Notes: generated from the letters alone by a model not told the origin. A DNA stretch of 64,000 bases from Drosophila persimilis (GCF_003286085.1 NW_020825373.1:1-64000), one strand, 5' to 3'. Shown: positions 48,541 to 60,129, counted from the stretch's first letter. Numbers and translations are program-made.

Positions 48541-49367
48541 GAATTTTCGATTTAAGGGTCTGTCAAGACCGTCGAGTCCACTAATATTCTGTTCAATTCA
48601 TTAACATTAGCTGTAATTTCTTGCATAATCTGCAGTTTTTCTATAGTTCTTATTGCGTCTGAGTAATATCACTATCGATCGTCCTAAAACTCTAAATTGC
48701 TGGTAATGCTCAGGAGATTTGTATCTTTTCCTTGTTTTCCAAGCAATACCTTGACTAAACCAAGCTTTGTGACTAGCTCTAAAAACGTTCTTTTTGAAAA
48801 GCCTATCAGACGAGTACAGTGCGTCAATTTTCTTAATTGAAAGCTTACATATCCGCCATTAAATATATTGAATTGCAATAAAGAGTACATTTCATAGAAG
48901 ATGATTCTTCCCAAAGTCCGTAAAACGTACGATTTACTCAGTCAGATTTGGGTTAAAGTCATACGTGCTTAGAAATACATAAGTGGTACGACGATTGGTA
49001 TCATAGACGAAGACATTTCATCAGATGCTATTGAGGTCTAGGGTTATGCCTTTGTCTTCGTATCTTAAAGACAATGTCTCAATTGTATCGATAGACCGAT
49101 TTGGTCGATAAGGGCAGTAAATCGAAGTAAGACATCATTTAATTGAGAGATGAAACCGTTTCCGATACGTCCAAGCTTTTTCTTCCTAGACTTTGAGCAT
49201 TTAGTCTATATAGGTGCTATTTGCTGTGGATACACAAGTGTATATACATGTATGATATTTTAAACAGAACTAGTACTTGGCATAACACATGAGAGATCAA
49301 ATAGAGCATTGATCTAGAGAAAGTTACCATCATTATTATTTACATTTCCTGCCTTCCTGCTTTTCTC

Positions 49368-49620
49368 TTATCTTTTCCCTAAAGATCTCCTTAAAGATGA
49401 AAGATATGTGTCTCTTGATAGCTCCTCGTTAATGTTAATGTTAAATTTCGCCTCCATCTCACCTACATGACCTCGAAGAGCCCGCACTACTCCAGACTCG
49501 GTTTGAAGCTCCAGAGCCCGAACTTTCAGTTGTTGAACCGCGCCAACTTCTGACTCCAACTATTCTGCTGCATGTGAAGAGTTCTCCAGGAGGTCCTGTA
49601 TCCTCAATCCTCAGATTGAC
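49368..49620 (-). pseudogene. Coiled-coil-encoding fragment with one internal stop
   Basis: The minus strand reads RIQDLLENSSHAAE, TAG stop, LESEVGAVQQLKVRALELQT, ESGVVRALRGHVGEMEAKFN. It has clear heptad spacing before and after the stop, and the TAG could derive from CAG. It looks like a broken piece of a coiled-coil gene or a gag-like ORF. No family was recognised. Confidence 0.35.
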
Positions 49621-50029
49621 CTGGACCAAGAGGGGCAATGGGGCATCCGATGAGCGCTAGACTTACAGGTCCTACACCCACTTTATCGGCAGATCGCAAG
49701 CAATGCTTTAATAGGACACAAAATCAGCAATATTATTATGAATTGACGCCGATGAGACTTCATTACCGACATCTCAATAAGCGGATTTTTAGCTCATTAC
49801 AACATGTTCTCGACTGGGCGCAGCAGGGGGTTGGCTGGTGTCCCCAATTAGAAATGATCTAGCAGGCATTTGGTGACGGGGGCTCCTTGGCAGGCAGATA
49901 AGAATATTGTTTGGCTGGACCCCAGACGACGAAAATGTGGAGGGCCTATCAGCACCTGTTTGCCACCGGAAGCTGTCACACGGCACGGCCCGGTGCACGA
50001 CTCAAAAATTATCAGTAGCCGTTTACACG

Positions 50030-50082
50030 GCACTCGGTACTCGGTACTCGGCACTCGGCACTCGGTACTCGGCACTCTTGCC
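50030..50082 (+). repeat. GGTACTCGGCACTC array
   Basis: Seven 7-bp CGGTACT/CGGCACT units. Confidence 0.85.
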
Positions 50083-50889
50083 GGGGTTTTTTCTCGGTAT
50101 CAATGGGTGGCTTTTTAGCGCCACTTTACGCTCAACGCGGCTCCGGAAATTTGGTACTTTTTGTCACGTCGATGGCTGCGATGCCGCTCTGCCTATTGGT
50201 GTCATAAAATTTGTCAATTTATGTAAATGTTCAGAAAAGTACAGGGAGCCACACATTTGGGCCCCCCCATGCCTTCTGAGGTTTGGATATCGGTGCGACA
50301 ATAAGGCCATCCTTTGGCATCCGCAGCGGCATGATTCAGCTCCTCCGCGGTTCCGGGAGCGATTTGTCTTGTGGTTTCATTTGGATCGCTAAAAAGGACA
50401 ACAGTTCTTAGAAGGGAGCCCCCCAAAAACGTACATATATTCTCCTTCAGCATAATAGGCCTTCATATGTGTAGTACTCGGCTTGAGCCTTGCCATTTAT
50501 GTGGTTTGTAAAAGACTTACTTTCTTTTTTTTTAAACAAAATTTTTACTTTAATATAGGATTTTTCTAGGATATATTGAACAGATAATCTGTGAAACCAG
50601 CGCCTATGGTGAGGACCTGGACAAGTCTATTTTTGTGGAAGTTATTACAAAAATTTGAGGACCGTTGGAGACCGCGATTATAATGAAAAATAAACAAGAA
50701 AAAAGCAACAAAAAAAATCGTGTTTTCTTTGGTAGGGCGATTATTTATCCGCCCATCCTCGAATACTGCGTTTCCTACGAACAAGAAAATATTTGTTGAT
50801 GCTTAAAATATTCGCTTATTATTATTTATTTCCTTAAATTGAATGCAAATTCGAATTACACTCAGCTCTATGAAGCTCTAACCACTAAG

Positions 50890-52800
50890 GCTCAGACTAT
50901 CCTTAGACTATGCCTAAAGTATACCTAATTTTTCTGTAAATTTTCTGCAAGTTCTATTCAAAGATTCAGTGTATTCTGCTTTCCTGTTGTGTTCGGTGCT
51001 GGATTTTTTGAAGGTTTCTAGTTCTTCTAAGGGCATGTTCGGGGAAATCCATGTTTGTTTTTGGATTAAGGGGCAGTCCAAACAAAAAGGTGGCTTACAA
51101 GTTGCTGGGGCGGTTCTGTTTATGATATGTGTGTGGGCGATGAAGGTGTGTCCTAGTCCTAATCGGGGCGGAGGTGTCCTGTGGTAATTAGGTCTTTAAT
51201 GTCAGTTTTGTTCGGGCTGTATGTCTTGTAGTGGTGAGATGTGTTGTCCTAGATTGTGATTTTGTGAGCGAGAGTCTTTAGGGGGTCGAGTTAGTGTAAT
51301 TTGCTTCTGTGGTGAGGAGGAATTTATGCTTTTCTTTGGCTGAATGATCGGCCAGTTCGTTGCCGGGAATATGGCAGTATCCCAATACACATAACAGAAG
51401 AATTTTGGGTTTTGCTGGGGATATGTGGTTTCTGATGGATGAGGGGTAGTATTCCGATTTCAGGGCAGACATCGAATCTATGCAGACTGCGAATTTCCTA
51501 GGTTTCCCCTGACAGGTCCATATTTGTAGGCTGTAGGAATGGTTGCAATTTCTAATGTTACTGTAGGAGGTTTCAAGCAGGCTGAAGTATATTTTTGACA
51601 TTAGAATTGTGTTGATCACAGAACTGCCTTGGTGTTGCATTTATATCAATTGCTGATGATATTTGATATATGTTGCTTTGTTGCTTCCCTTTCAAGGGGC
51701 CTTTCTTACCACCTTACTTCCCACAACTCCTTCTGTGATCTCTACATATTATTTAACAACAAATTTGTTTCATACATCACACTGAAATGCTATCTACAAC
51801 CAAAAGCATATAAATAACTACACTTTAAAACCATTAAAGTTTATAATTCATACCACGCCACACTTTTCTTTTCAACTATATTGTAGAAAGAACATAATAT
51901 CGCTAGCCCTTGAGAGCTGTAACAAAACATCGATAACAACGATTACGATAGCCGGTGAATCAGCCCAGGTCCATCCCTAGAGACGCTACACCCCTGCTGG
52001 CACTATGCACTATGGTCCTAATTTTTCAAAGTCAAAACCTGGCTTTGATTCCTCTGCACTAGAAAAAGAGTGATCATCAAGGCTACGTACCATAAATTTC
52101 CATAGATGTCGCCACATTCGCTAAATCAGCTGTTCAACCCAGCTGTTATTATTGAAAAGCGCATATTCATCGTCTGGCGAACACTCAATTCGACATCCAA
52201 AGGCGATCAAACAGAAAAAATGAAGATATTTGTGGGCTGAGGGTGTTGATACTATGTTTCCATTTGTATTTTTTAGTCTATTTTCGTTTTCTAATGCCAA
52301 CAAGTTTGACTGGAGTATGTCAAGGTGTTTGCACTTCCCACCATGAGTCGATGTCAGAGAAGAGGCTGTCACTGTCAAGGGAGTAGGTATTTTTACATAT
52401 TTTTGTTTTTAATTGTGTTATCGTCGGTGTATGAAGTAAATTCATAGGTTTTGTGTGTTACCCTATTGTTTTGTTCAGTTTGTTGTAGGCTGTTGGAAGC
52501 TGTAACTATTATTCTGCGGTGCGAGAGAAACTTTGTGATGTAGTTGAGGTATCTTGATTGTATTTGCCAGTTTTTGAGTTCATCGGTCATTGTGTGAAGT
52601 CCAGTGATTTGAGAGATATGTGGTTTTTGGTTGAGAGGACTGGTAGGAGGACTGGTAGGAGGCCTGGAGCCCTTTGTAAGCCCTGTTATGGGGACTATCG
52701 AGGAGCCAGCACAGTCTGCTCGAGATTATTTTGTCCAGTATTTTCGCCAAGCAGGGGCTGAGGCAGGCTAAGATTTCTCTTGTCTGCATTGGGATGGAAA
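50890..52800 (-). mobile_element. Degenerate LINE: reverse transcriptase, RNase H and C-terminal tail (I/LOA-like)
   Basis: Read on the minus strand the domain order is right for a LINE ORF2. 52789-52580 has LAKILDKIISSRLCWLLDS. 52590-52393 has LNYITKFLSHRRIIVTASNS. 52378-52121 has an RT thumb-like DILQSNLLALEN. 51640-51278 has RNase H motifs VCIDSMSALKS and GYCHIPGNELADHSAK. About 51190-51000 has LGLGHTFIAHTHI and a Cys pair. The block around the RT catalytic YADD is deleted or reduced to SYTDD. An RNase H domain argues against the Jockey clade and for I- or LOA-like elements; LOA-type LINEs (Bilbo, TRIM) are known from obscura-group flies. Confidence 0.72.
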
Positions 52801-53202
52801 ATATTATTGCAGTGGGGTGAGTGCTGCAGCATTTGGTAGTTTATCCGGTCTCTATTAGGCGTAGTCCTGCAAGTGTCTTTACCTTTTCCAGGCGCATTGC
52901 CTCAGGCGTGGGTGTTTATGAAAGGAATGGCTGTACTGCTCTCTTGTGTTGCATGGCGGGGAATGACAAGCTGCAATCTGATGCTAATGACAGCCCAGTT
53001 TTCGCATAGGGCATTTGCTATTTGGTATTTGTTGGTCTGTTGTTATTTGGTTGGGGTTACGAGGCTCCTTCAGCAGTGCTGCTGGGGCCTATTTCGGTGG
53101 TAAATTGGAAGCTGGAGAGACGTTTTCTAATTTTAATATTCCTTTCGAGCTGGTTCGTTGGGATTTCTGCTATTTCTCCCGGCTGCTTTGACTTTCTGAA
53201 TC

Positions 53203-53829
53203 ATGGATAAATACTGTTTGGGGTTTGAAGATCCCCGTAATGCCACGTTCGCTGCAATCACTGCAGCCTTCAACGCATTATGCCATTTGGATAGAACTAA
53301 TCCAATCTTGTGTCGGAGACCCAGTTCCGGCGTTGAGTGGGGCTGCGGCTTCGATATCCTGGAAATGCAACAGAAAGCCCGAGGTAGCAGCTCGTGTAAT
53401 GCCACAGTCAAGGGTCAGAAAGAGGTTTTAGAGGAACTGAAATCGGGTATCACTAGTCCCTCAGTGTCGGAGGCAGAGTTGGCTATTGCCTGCCCCCGCC
53501 TTGGGCTCACTGAGGAGCCGCAGAACCCCGGGGTAGAAGTTGTTGACATCCCAACAACCAGGGCTCTTCAGGTCTACCACCTGCTGAGGCGGCGTAGGAC
53601 CGACGGGCTGCAGGCGGAGACTAAGCCGCCCAGAGAGCACCCGTCCTGGCGCAGGGGGGGATCCACCTTCACCCTCCAATGTCGTCGTCTGCGAAAGCGC
53701 AAGGGAGGTGAGGGACACCTCAGAAGCGACCCTGGACAGAAGGTACCGCTGGAACCGACTGGGCACAAAGGATTCAATGCATTTAAATGCCGCTACTTCG
53801 GCGGCTTTTTCAAGCTTGTTGGCCATTAA
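53203..53829 (+). CDS. Unassigned 208-codon ORF
   Basis: The open frame is longer than expected by chance, but an equally open frame lies on the opposite strand through the GC-rich half. The N-terminal part is unremarkable. The C-terminal part is Arg/Lys-rich (LRRRRTDG, RRLRKRKGGEG). It sits beside the decayed LINE and may be part of a retroelement ORF1 or chance. There is no promoter, splice or family evidence. Confidence 0.2.
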   Translation: MDKYCLGFEDPRNATFAAITAAFNALCHLDRTNPILCRRPSSGVEWGCGFDILEMQQKARGSSSCNATVKGQKEVLEELKSGITSPSVSEAELAIACPRLGLTEEPQNPGVEVVDIPTTRALQVYHLLRRRRTDGLQAETKPPREHPSWRRGGSTFTLQCRRLRKRKGGEGHLRSDPGQKVPLEPTGHKGFNAFKCRYFGGFFKLVGH

Positions 53830-54049
53830 CGCCGCGCCATTGCTGCCGTTTGTAAACACACAAAAACACGGCTCGCTTTTCCATGTTGCAGGCGCACGCT
53901 GCTCGTGTGTGTGTGTGTGAGTGCTTGAGTGTGTGTGTGTGTGTGAGTGCGTGCGTGTGTGTGTCTCTGCGTTTATTCGCTTGTTTGTGGTCACATTTAT
54001 TGCCTTTGGACGCACGGCCAATACAAAAACAGCAAAGGAGCGAGAAACG

Positions 54050-54140
54050 GCACCCATCCACCCACACACCCATCCACCCACACACCCACACACCCAAACA
54101 CCCATCCACCCACACACCCCTACACCCATACACCCACAAT
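54050..54140 (+). repeat. CACCCATCCACCCACACAC minisatellite
   Basis: C/A-rich degenerate units (CACCCATC, CACACACC) follow a TG/GTG tract at about 53905-53965. Confidence 0.9.
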
Positions 54141-55530
54141 GTGTTTGGAAACTGCTGGCACAGCAACAGCCACCGAAGTAGCCGCAGAACGCAAATTGTT
54201 TGCCTCAGCGATTGGCGTGACATTTTTCACAATCCTCCTGATGACATGGATGTGGACCCACCGACCCACCACCCACCGCCCACCGACCAGCCAAGGCCGA
54301 ACTGGTGTTGCGTTTTTTTAAAATAATCCCTAAAAGTATGCAGCGGCGCAGTTTTTCAATTACAGCCCTGCCATTCTCGCCGTAAAAGTACACACTTCAT
54401 CGCTTTATGCCCCACGCTCTGTCTGTGGCTGCAATTGGAGCCGCCACAGTCGACGATTTATGTGGGAACCCTCCTGCACTGCCTACATTGCCGGCGGAAT
54501 TCAATCAGATTATACCCAACCCCCCTCCCCACCACTGAATTTATCGACCCTGTAACGATGCAATCTTGGGATAAGCCTCTAGTATTCTGCGTTCCGAATA
54601 ACACTAGGCAACAAAAACTTAAGGGTCTATAATCAGAGGGTTTTTCCCTATAAACAAGAGTATAAATAATGATCTTTCATAACTTAAGAAACTTTTTTAA
54701 GGTAGATCGATTAATAGGGGTATTCTTTAGCTTGAATCAGAGATAACTCTATCATTACCACTTGAATTCCGATCTGGAAACTGCAGACTACCGGCTTTCA
54801 GTGGTGCATACAATCTTTAGGCCAAGTATGAATAGATTTCTCGTAGTACAAGCCAATAAATATGCATACGACACCTGTGTATTTGTAGAAATATTATTTC
54901 GCAACAAAATAAACAAAATAACCAACTGGTGGGGTGGCATGGAGATGGTGGGAGGAGAAGTCGAGCTCCTATTTAATTAAAATTTCATTAACATTCTGTG
55001 CTGTCGCCGTGTGTCGGGTGTCGGGTGTCGGGTGTCGGGCTCCGTTGCAAGATGCAACGCATTGGCAAAAGCCAAATGCAAAGTCAGACCCGAAAGATGG
55101 GGCTGCCGCTACCCCCCACCATGGTGGGTCCCCTTCAAAGCGACCCTGGCTGCGTTTGCCGCTGTGCTTGGAGCCGCATAGCTGCAATTAAAATAAAACA
55201 AATAAATGTCGCCCGAGTGAAAGGAGAACGGCCTGCAGTGAGATACGAGTATTTCAGCATTGTAGATGAAGGTGCAGCAGGTGCGGGTGGGGGTGCGGGT
55301 GGGGGTGTCTTTGTTGCGCCACCCCTTCCCCACGCCCCACGCCCCACGCCCCACATCAACTACATCAAGCATCAAGCAGCAAACAGCAGAAGCAACTAGA
55401 CGACAAAAGCGAATTGTTGCACAGTGTCGAATGGATGGAGGAACGGGTACGGGAAGGGGCGGGCACGGAGGACAGCAAAAGAAAAAAGTATAGTTGCTTT
55501 TATTATCTTTTGACAACGAAAAATACTTGA
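54141..55530. other. Non-coding, GTGTCGG repeats
   Basis: Short GTGTCGG repeats (55013-55037) and CCACGCCC repeats near 55330. No gene was recognised before the small ORF at 55532. Confidence 0.5.
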
Positions 55531-55531
55531 T

Positions 55532-55810
55532 ATGCCGACCTTCACCCGGAAACTTTCCGCCCCAAATGGCCGATCCAGGCCAAGCACGGATGACATACAA
55601 AATACGGATATGACAGCAGAGCGAAAAAAGCTTGAGAAAATGCTCAATGAACCAATTACACTTGGCGAAGGAGTTTCAGAGGTGGCAATTACAGGGGAAA
55701 CCACTTACGCAACTAGTTACCAGGTAAGCGGTAAGCGCACGACGACCAGTCAAAGCCGAAAGCCGTCGGCGTTTCAAGCAGGTCAAGCAGAAAGATCGTT
55801 GGACCGCTAG
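55532..55810 (+). CDS. Uncharacterised small ORF (92 aa), possibly spliced
   Basis: An ATG-initiated frame encodes a hydrophilic, Ser/Thr/Lys-rich protein with a short helical stretch (AERKKLEKML, about residues 29-38) and TTYATSYQ at 57-64. I do not recognise the family. After codon 64 there is a good donor, CAG|GTAAGC at 55724. A polypyrimidine-type acceptor (TCTGCTCTCAG, ending at 55889) would join it in phase 0 to 48 further open codons ending at a TAA (56034-56036), giving 112 aa. In that version the last residues and stop fall in the inverted repeat at the Helitron border. Unspliced, the frame closes at 55810. There is no upstream evidence for a promoter, and coding status is moderate at best. 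Confidence 0.42.
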   Translation: MPTFTRKLSAPNGRSRPSTDDIQNTDMTAERKKLEKMLNEPITLGEGVSEVAITGETTYATSYQVSGKRTTTSQSRKPSAFQAGQAERSLDR

Positions 55811-56004
55811 GGGCTTTTACGCAACTACGAGTATAGGGTCCTTTCCATAGGACTCCGGTCCAGCAGGCCGGTTCTGGTTCTGCTCTCAGCTTATATCTTT
55901 AGAAAGGAGACCTTCAGCTCTCCAGCTATACACAGAAGCACCTCTTGAATACGCCATAATTCGATGGACATTGGGCTTCAATTCTATAAGAAACGAGGGG
56001 GAAC

Positions 56005-57117
56005 GTTGTGAGTTGCTGCGGACACCGCAACTCTAAGGTTATACCCGATACTAAGTCAGTATGGCTCTCCTCCGGCAGACGCCGCTAATATTTAACGACA
56101 CGACAAAGAGTGCGTGCGAGAGAGACAGAAAATCAGTCTGAGCGTGACGTCGGGCGCTGCGTAGCCACTGCAAAATGATTTGTTCCTTTTGGCTAAAAAA
56201 ATGGTCTGATCTGATCCAGATTCAGCAATCTAATAGATATGGTCATTATCTATGATTCTGCGTTTTTAGTTTTCTCAAATCTGCAATATTGTGGATGCAA
56301 CAGATTTTCGTCCTTTGTGGGGGCGGATGGGGGTGGGGCGAAATTCTGAGATATACGTTTTATAGTGACATCTTAAAGGAGTGTGTGCACCAAATTTGGT
56401 TACTCTAGCCTTAATAGTCTCTGAGAATTGTGGTTGCCTCAGATTTTCGTCCTTTGCGGGGGCGGAAGGGGGTGTGGCGAAATTTGGACAGGAAACGGTC
56501 AAGGTCCGATATCACAGGAGTGTGGATACCAAATTTGGTTGCTCTGGCTTTTATAGGTTCTGAGATCCTTGAACTCATATTTTGCAATTGGCAAAACCGA
56601 CCATGAAACCTGTGTGTTAGAGTGAGACAGAGCGAGAAAGAGTGAAATTGTTTTCGTGATTCTGGCTGTAATAATTATACGATCTGGTTCAGATTTTGCA
56701 CTCTAGAAGATATAGTCATCTTCTACGATTCTGCGTTTTTAGTTTTCTCGTATCGTCGAAATTGTGGATGCCACAGATTTTCGCCCTTTGTGGGGGCGGA
56801 AGTGGGCGGGGCAAAGTTTTGAAATATTTTTGGAGCAGTGACATATCACAGAAGTCTGGATCCAAAACATCGTTGCTCTAGCTCTTATAGTCTTTGAGCA
56901 TTAGGCGCTGAAGGGGACGGACAGACGGACGGACGGACAGACGGACAGACGGACGGACGGACAGACAGACATGGCTCAATCGACTCGGCTATTGATGCTG
57001 ATCAAGAATATATATACTTTATGGGGTCGGAAACGATTCCTTCTGGACGTTACACACATCCACTTTTACCACAAATCTAATATACCCCAATACTCATTTT
57101 GAGTATCGGGTATAAAA
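56005..57117 (+). mobile_element. INE-1/DINE-1 (ISY-like) Helitron, longest copy
   Basis: The left end carries an inverted repeat GAGTTGC (56010-56016) / GCAACTC (56027-56033), followed by TTATACCCGATACTAAG. The right part has the family-typical GGACGGACAGACGG repeats, ATGGCTCAATCGACTCGG, ATTGATGCTGATCAAG, ACTTTATGGGGTCGGAAACG and the terminal GAGTATCGGGTATA. Inside, a module with ATTGTGGATGCCACAG, TTTTCG and GGGGGCGG recurs about three times (near 56280, 56410 and 56760). A short GA tract lies at 56119-56127. No protein-coding capacity is visible, as expected for a non-autonomous element. It sits between the small plus-strand ORF and the 128-aa minus-strand ORF. Confidence 0.85.
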
Positions 57118-57145
57118 AGGGAGGGAAAAGCCCTTATCGAACCCA

Positions 57146-57532
57146 CTAAGGTTCGGTCTCTGCTTCTCTGCGACTGTAACTATGAACTTTGAAAAATGTG
57201 AAATCCTTTTGTCCTGCATTCGTATCGTCAGCCCCTGTAGGTTTGGCTTTCGGGGGTCTGGCCACTGTGCGAGAGTGGGGCAGGGCCGGAGTACTGACCA
57301 GAACATGGATGGATTGCTGGGCATACATTTTAGCTAAGTGCTCGTCGATTTTGTCGCAGTCACTGCCAGTGTAGGAGGACAGCAGGGCAGGCTGAGTGGG
57401 TTGTCGCCTGGCTCTGAGGCACATTGAAAAGGGATTAAAAGTACACGTGGGAGCAGGGAATGGCCCCCAGGGATAGCCTAGCCATTCGTACTCCTTGAAC
57501 CAGGAACAAACTGGGAACATAAATTCGAACAT
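57146..57532 (-). CDS. Uncharacterised 128-aa protein
   Basis: This is a single open frame in the short interval between the CCDC34-like gene and a full-length Helitron. An in-frame TAA lies about 75 nt upstream, so ATG 57532 is the first usable start; a second ATG at 57520 is possible. The N-terminal third is rich in aromatic and Cys/Pro residues (W12, W18, W22, runs such as YPWGPFPAP). The C-terminal half is polar and basic, with no signal peptide and no clear membrane helix. The composition does not look like repeat-derived sequence and sense codons are varied, so it reads as a real gene, though I recognise no family. The stop lies about 30 bp from the Helitron terminus and no AATAAA occurs between them, so the transcript probably ends inside the transposon. 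It could also be the remnant of a longer gene. Confidence 0.5.
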   Translation of the reverse strand: MFEFMFPVCSWFKEYEWLGYPWGPFPAPTCTFNPFSMCLRARRQPTQPALLSSYTGSDCDKIDEHLAKMYAQQSIHVLVSTPALPHSRTVARPPKAKPTGADDTNAGQKDFTFFKVHSYSRREAETEP

Positions 57533-58027
57533 AAGATGGTGCTCCGTTTTGGATTCCCCAGTTTTTCGATTTTCCGCAAAAATTCTTCCTTTTTAAACAA
57601 AAACATGCCCTCGACGAAATGAAAACTACAACAAAACGAATCTTAATTGTAAAAGGAAAAAAGTAGACGACTTATTGTAGCATTAACATATGTACATCTG
57701 ACGCCATTGCCAGGGCAATTTAGCTTGTGCCCTCTTTAAACATAATTTGTAAAATAATTGGTCGGGGCAACAACACTTTTCGTTTTCGTGCAAGCGTGCA
57801 AACATTTCGCGATTGAGCTGAAAAGTAAGGGAATCAGAGAAGCCCAAAGCAAACACCGTCACTGCCTGTGTTGGATAGTGTAATTTCAGATGGTCTATGA
57901 AGGATTTGAGGTTTGAATTATCAAAATTACTGCATTTGGGCCTTCTGGAAGCTCTCTGTGACAGGAGCTAAAAGTCGAACGGACAAAGAGGTAGAAATTG
58001 AACGGGTACGTCTGCATTTACCGGATG

Positions 58028-59955
58028 TTACTTTGGCCTACGATGCATCCGTACCCCATCAATTTCGTCCAGACGCTGCCGCAGAGCACGTTGAGCACTG
58101 GACATCAGAGCAACAGGCGGCCGTCCTTGAAACCGGGTATCTGGGCTCTTGGGTACTGCGCCAAGGCCCCCATGATGCCACATCTTCTGATTGACGTAAA
58201 TTGATGCGGTGCTTCTAGTCAGCGACTCGGGGCGGCGATTGAGTGGCACGGGACGCGGTTTAATCGCCAACCGGGCCATCCAACGCTCCCAAGCCAGCTT
58301 TGACTGGCGGCCCCGCTCTTCGGCCATGGCCTGGAGCTGGGCCTTCTCACGCTGCCTGGCCGACCGCTGACGCTCCTGTTCCCTCATCTTGTTGAGCTCC
58401 CACTGCTCCACCCGTCGCTGTACTTCCTCGGGCGAACGGGCCGGCTTGCGCCCGTTCCCTCCCACCAACGTGCTGACTCGAGGGGCGCTCTTTACCTGGA
58501 CGAATGGCAGGTGCGCCGACTTCATATGCGTGAAAGCATCGGCCGCGCCTGCGCCGTCACTCCCAACCGCAAACCGCACGGGAAGCCGGGCTCCCAGATG
58601 ACGCTGCTGCTTGGATGCCAGCCAGCTGGAGTAACTCTTGTCGGACATCTGCTTGCGGATCCTCTCGGCCACCGTCAGGCGGTGGGCCTCGCGTCGTTCT
58701 TGGCGCTGTTGCTGGAAAGCCTCCTTTCTGTTGGGTAAAAGGGTTAAAGAAAAATGTATTACAATTTGTTGTAGTTTACCTAAACCAGTACCTAAACCTG
58801 TCAATATGGGCTGCAAGCCTCTACGGGAATCTACCGTCTACATTCCCGATGAACGCCTAGATCTCAGAGACTATACGAGATAGAGCAACCAAATGTTGTG
58901 TCCCCTAAAATCACACATATCCAAAAGATTGCCTTCCACGCGCTAACTCATTCTCTGTCTCTCTCTCTCACCCACTCTTCCTCGTGCAATGTGCGCACCA
59001 TGGCGGAGGGGAGCCGTGTTTCCGCTCGTGTTACCTTCACTTCGTACTAAAGTCTACAGCCAGACTATTACCATCGGGTACTAGACTTACTTTTTCAACG
59101 TTAACCACTCCTCATAGCTCCTGGCGCCCTTATCACGAGTCCTGCCGTAGCTGGCCATTCTGCTCGCTCTCGCCGTGTTTCTATTGTGGCTCCGGTAGCC
59201 GTGCGTTTCATGTTCATCCCAAAAAGAGCTGCTGCTCGCTTCTATGCCAGACCCCAGCGACATATCTTGCTCATCTGCGGGGGACGATGGCTCATCATCG
59301 GCTCCCGCATCTGTACGGGAGAGGCCGCTTTGGTCGGCGTGGTGATTAATGCTGGTACTGGACTCGAACTCCAGGCTCCAGTCGTCGGAAAAGCGGGTTG
59401 AGCGGCGCGGCTCAGTGACCGCCCGGGGGGCCTCAGCGCGTCGGGGAATGGCGACAGCCTGGCACATAGTCGACCTGGAGCGCGCCGTCTGCAGGGCATC
59501 GTTGCCAGCATTAATTTTCTCTGGGTCTTGGCATTGAGGGCTCCGCAGCTGCAGCCGGAACACAGTATAACTGGGCTTTTGATAGGAGCACGGGGCCGAG
59601 TAAGATGGCGTTCCGCTCCAGATGTTGGATTTAATCTCGTCCATTCGCTGGTCTATGGTGGGGTAAACCTCCTGGCAGGCACCCGGACTTGGGTGACTGT
59701 AACAGACGATAGATACAAACGTGCTGTGATCTGCGAGATGCTGAAATGTCAAGGGACTTACCCCAGGCTATGTGCGCTTCGTACATCAACGTGTTTCACT
59801 GGCATCGCGAATTCGCTGCCCAGCTCAACGGGGACTTCCGTAGATTCCGTTGAGGCCGGGCCATCCGCATCCACATTGCCGGCGAAACCCCCGGGACGGC
59901 TGTACTCGCTCTCGGGACAGCTCTCCGTCAGTTGGTGGTCACGGTCGCGGTACAT
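58028..59955 (-). CDS. CCDC34-like coiled-coil protein (3 exons)
   Basis: Exons run 59955-59762 (194 bp), 59696-59091 (606 bp) and 58727-58028 (700 bp), which together make exactly 500 codons (499 aa). The first intron is 65 bp with a GTAAGT donor and TTACAG acceptor. The second is 363 bp with a GTAAGT donor and CCAACAG acceptor. The N-terminal half is acidic, Ser-rich and probably disordered. From about residue 256 it becomes Lys/Arg/Glu/Gln-rich and helical, with repeated aromatic-Trp-Leu motifs (SYEEWL near 257, SYSSWL near 300, VEQWEL near 365), a coiled coil at about 365-412, and WERWMARLAIKPRPVP from 413. That last motif is what I recognise from the CCDC34/DUF4207 domain. Vertebrate CCDC34 is linked to sperm flagella and intraflagellar transport; a similar role here is only inferred. 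A TTTTATTCTAG acceptor-like site ends 17 nt before the ATG, so an upstream 5' UTR exon is possible. No clear polyadenylation signal was seen soon after the stop. Confidence 0.8.
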
Positions 59956-60129
59956 ACTGGATCTTGAACTTCTAGAATAAAATTTTGGCCTTGAACAAAA
60001 ATGAATTTCCGAATAATAATTTTGTGCTGTTGCCTTGAATATACTGCCATTTGTCGGGGCCTACTGCCAGTACAGTAGTGCTTACATCGTCCGGCTTACC
60101 GGCTTACAAGAAAGAACCACGGCTCCCGT

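Larger units (their letters stand above)
48540..50890. other. Mixed unique DNA, no gene seen
   Basis: Includes TATCGATAG near 49087 and the decayed coiled-coil fragment listed separately. A 161-codon plus frame at 49907-50392 crosses the 7-bp array and shows no domain. Confidence 0.45.

Noticed and set aside
54139..54321. 60-codon ORF with a hydrophobic segment LFASAIGVTFFTILLMTWMW
   Set aside because: Could be a tiny membrane protein, but it starts in a minisatellite, has a His/Pro repeat tail and no supporting context.
57913..58194. Plus-strand 93-codon frame
   Set aside because: Its right part is antisense to the end of the CCDC34-like gene, which has exon structure and domain support.
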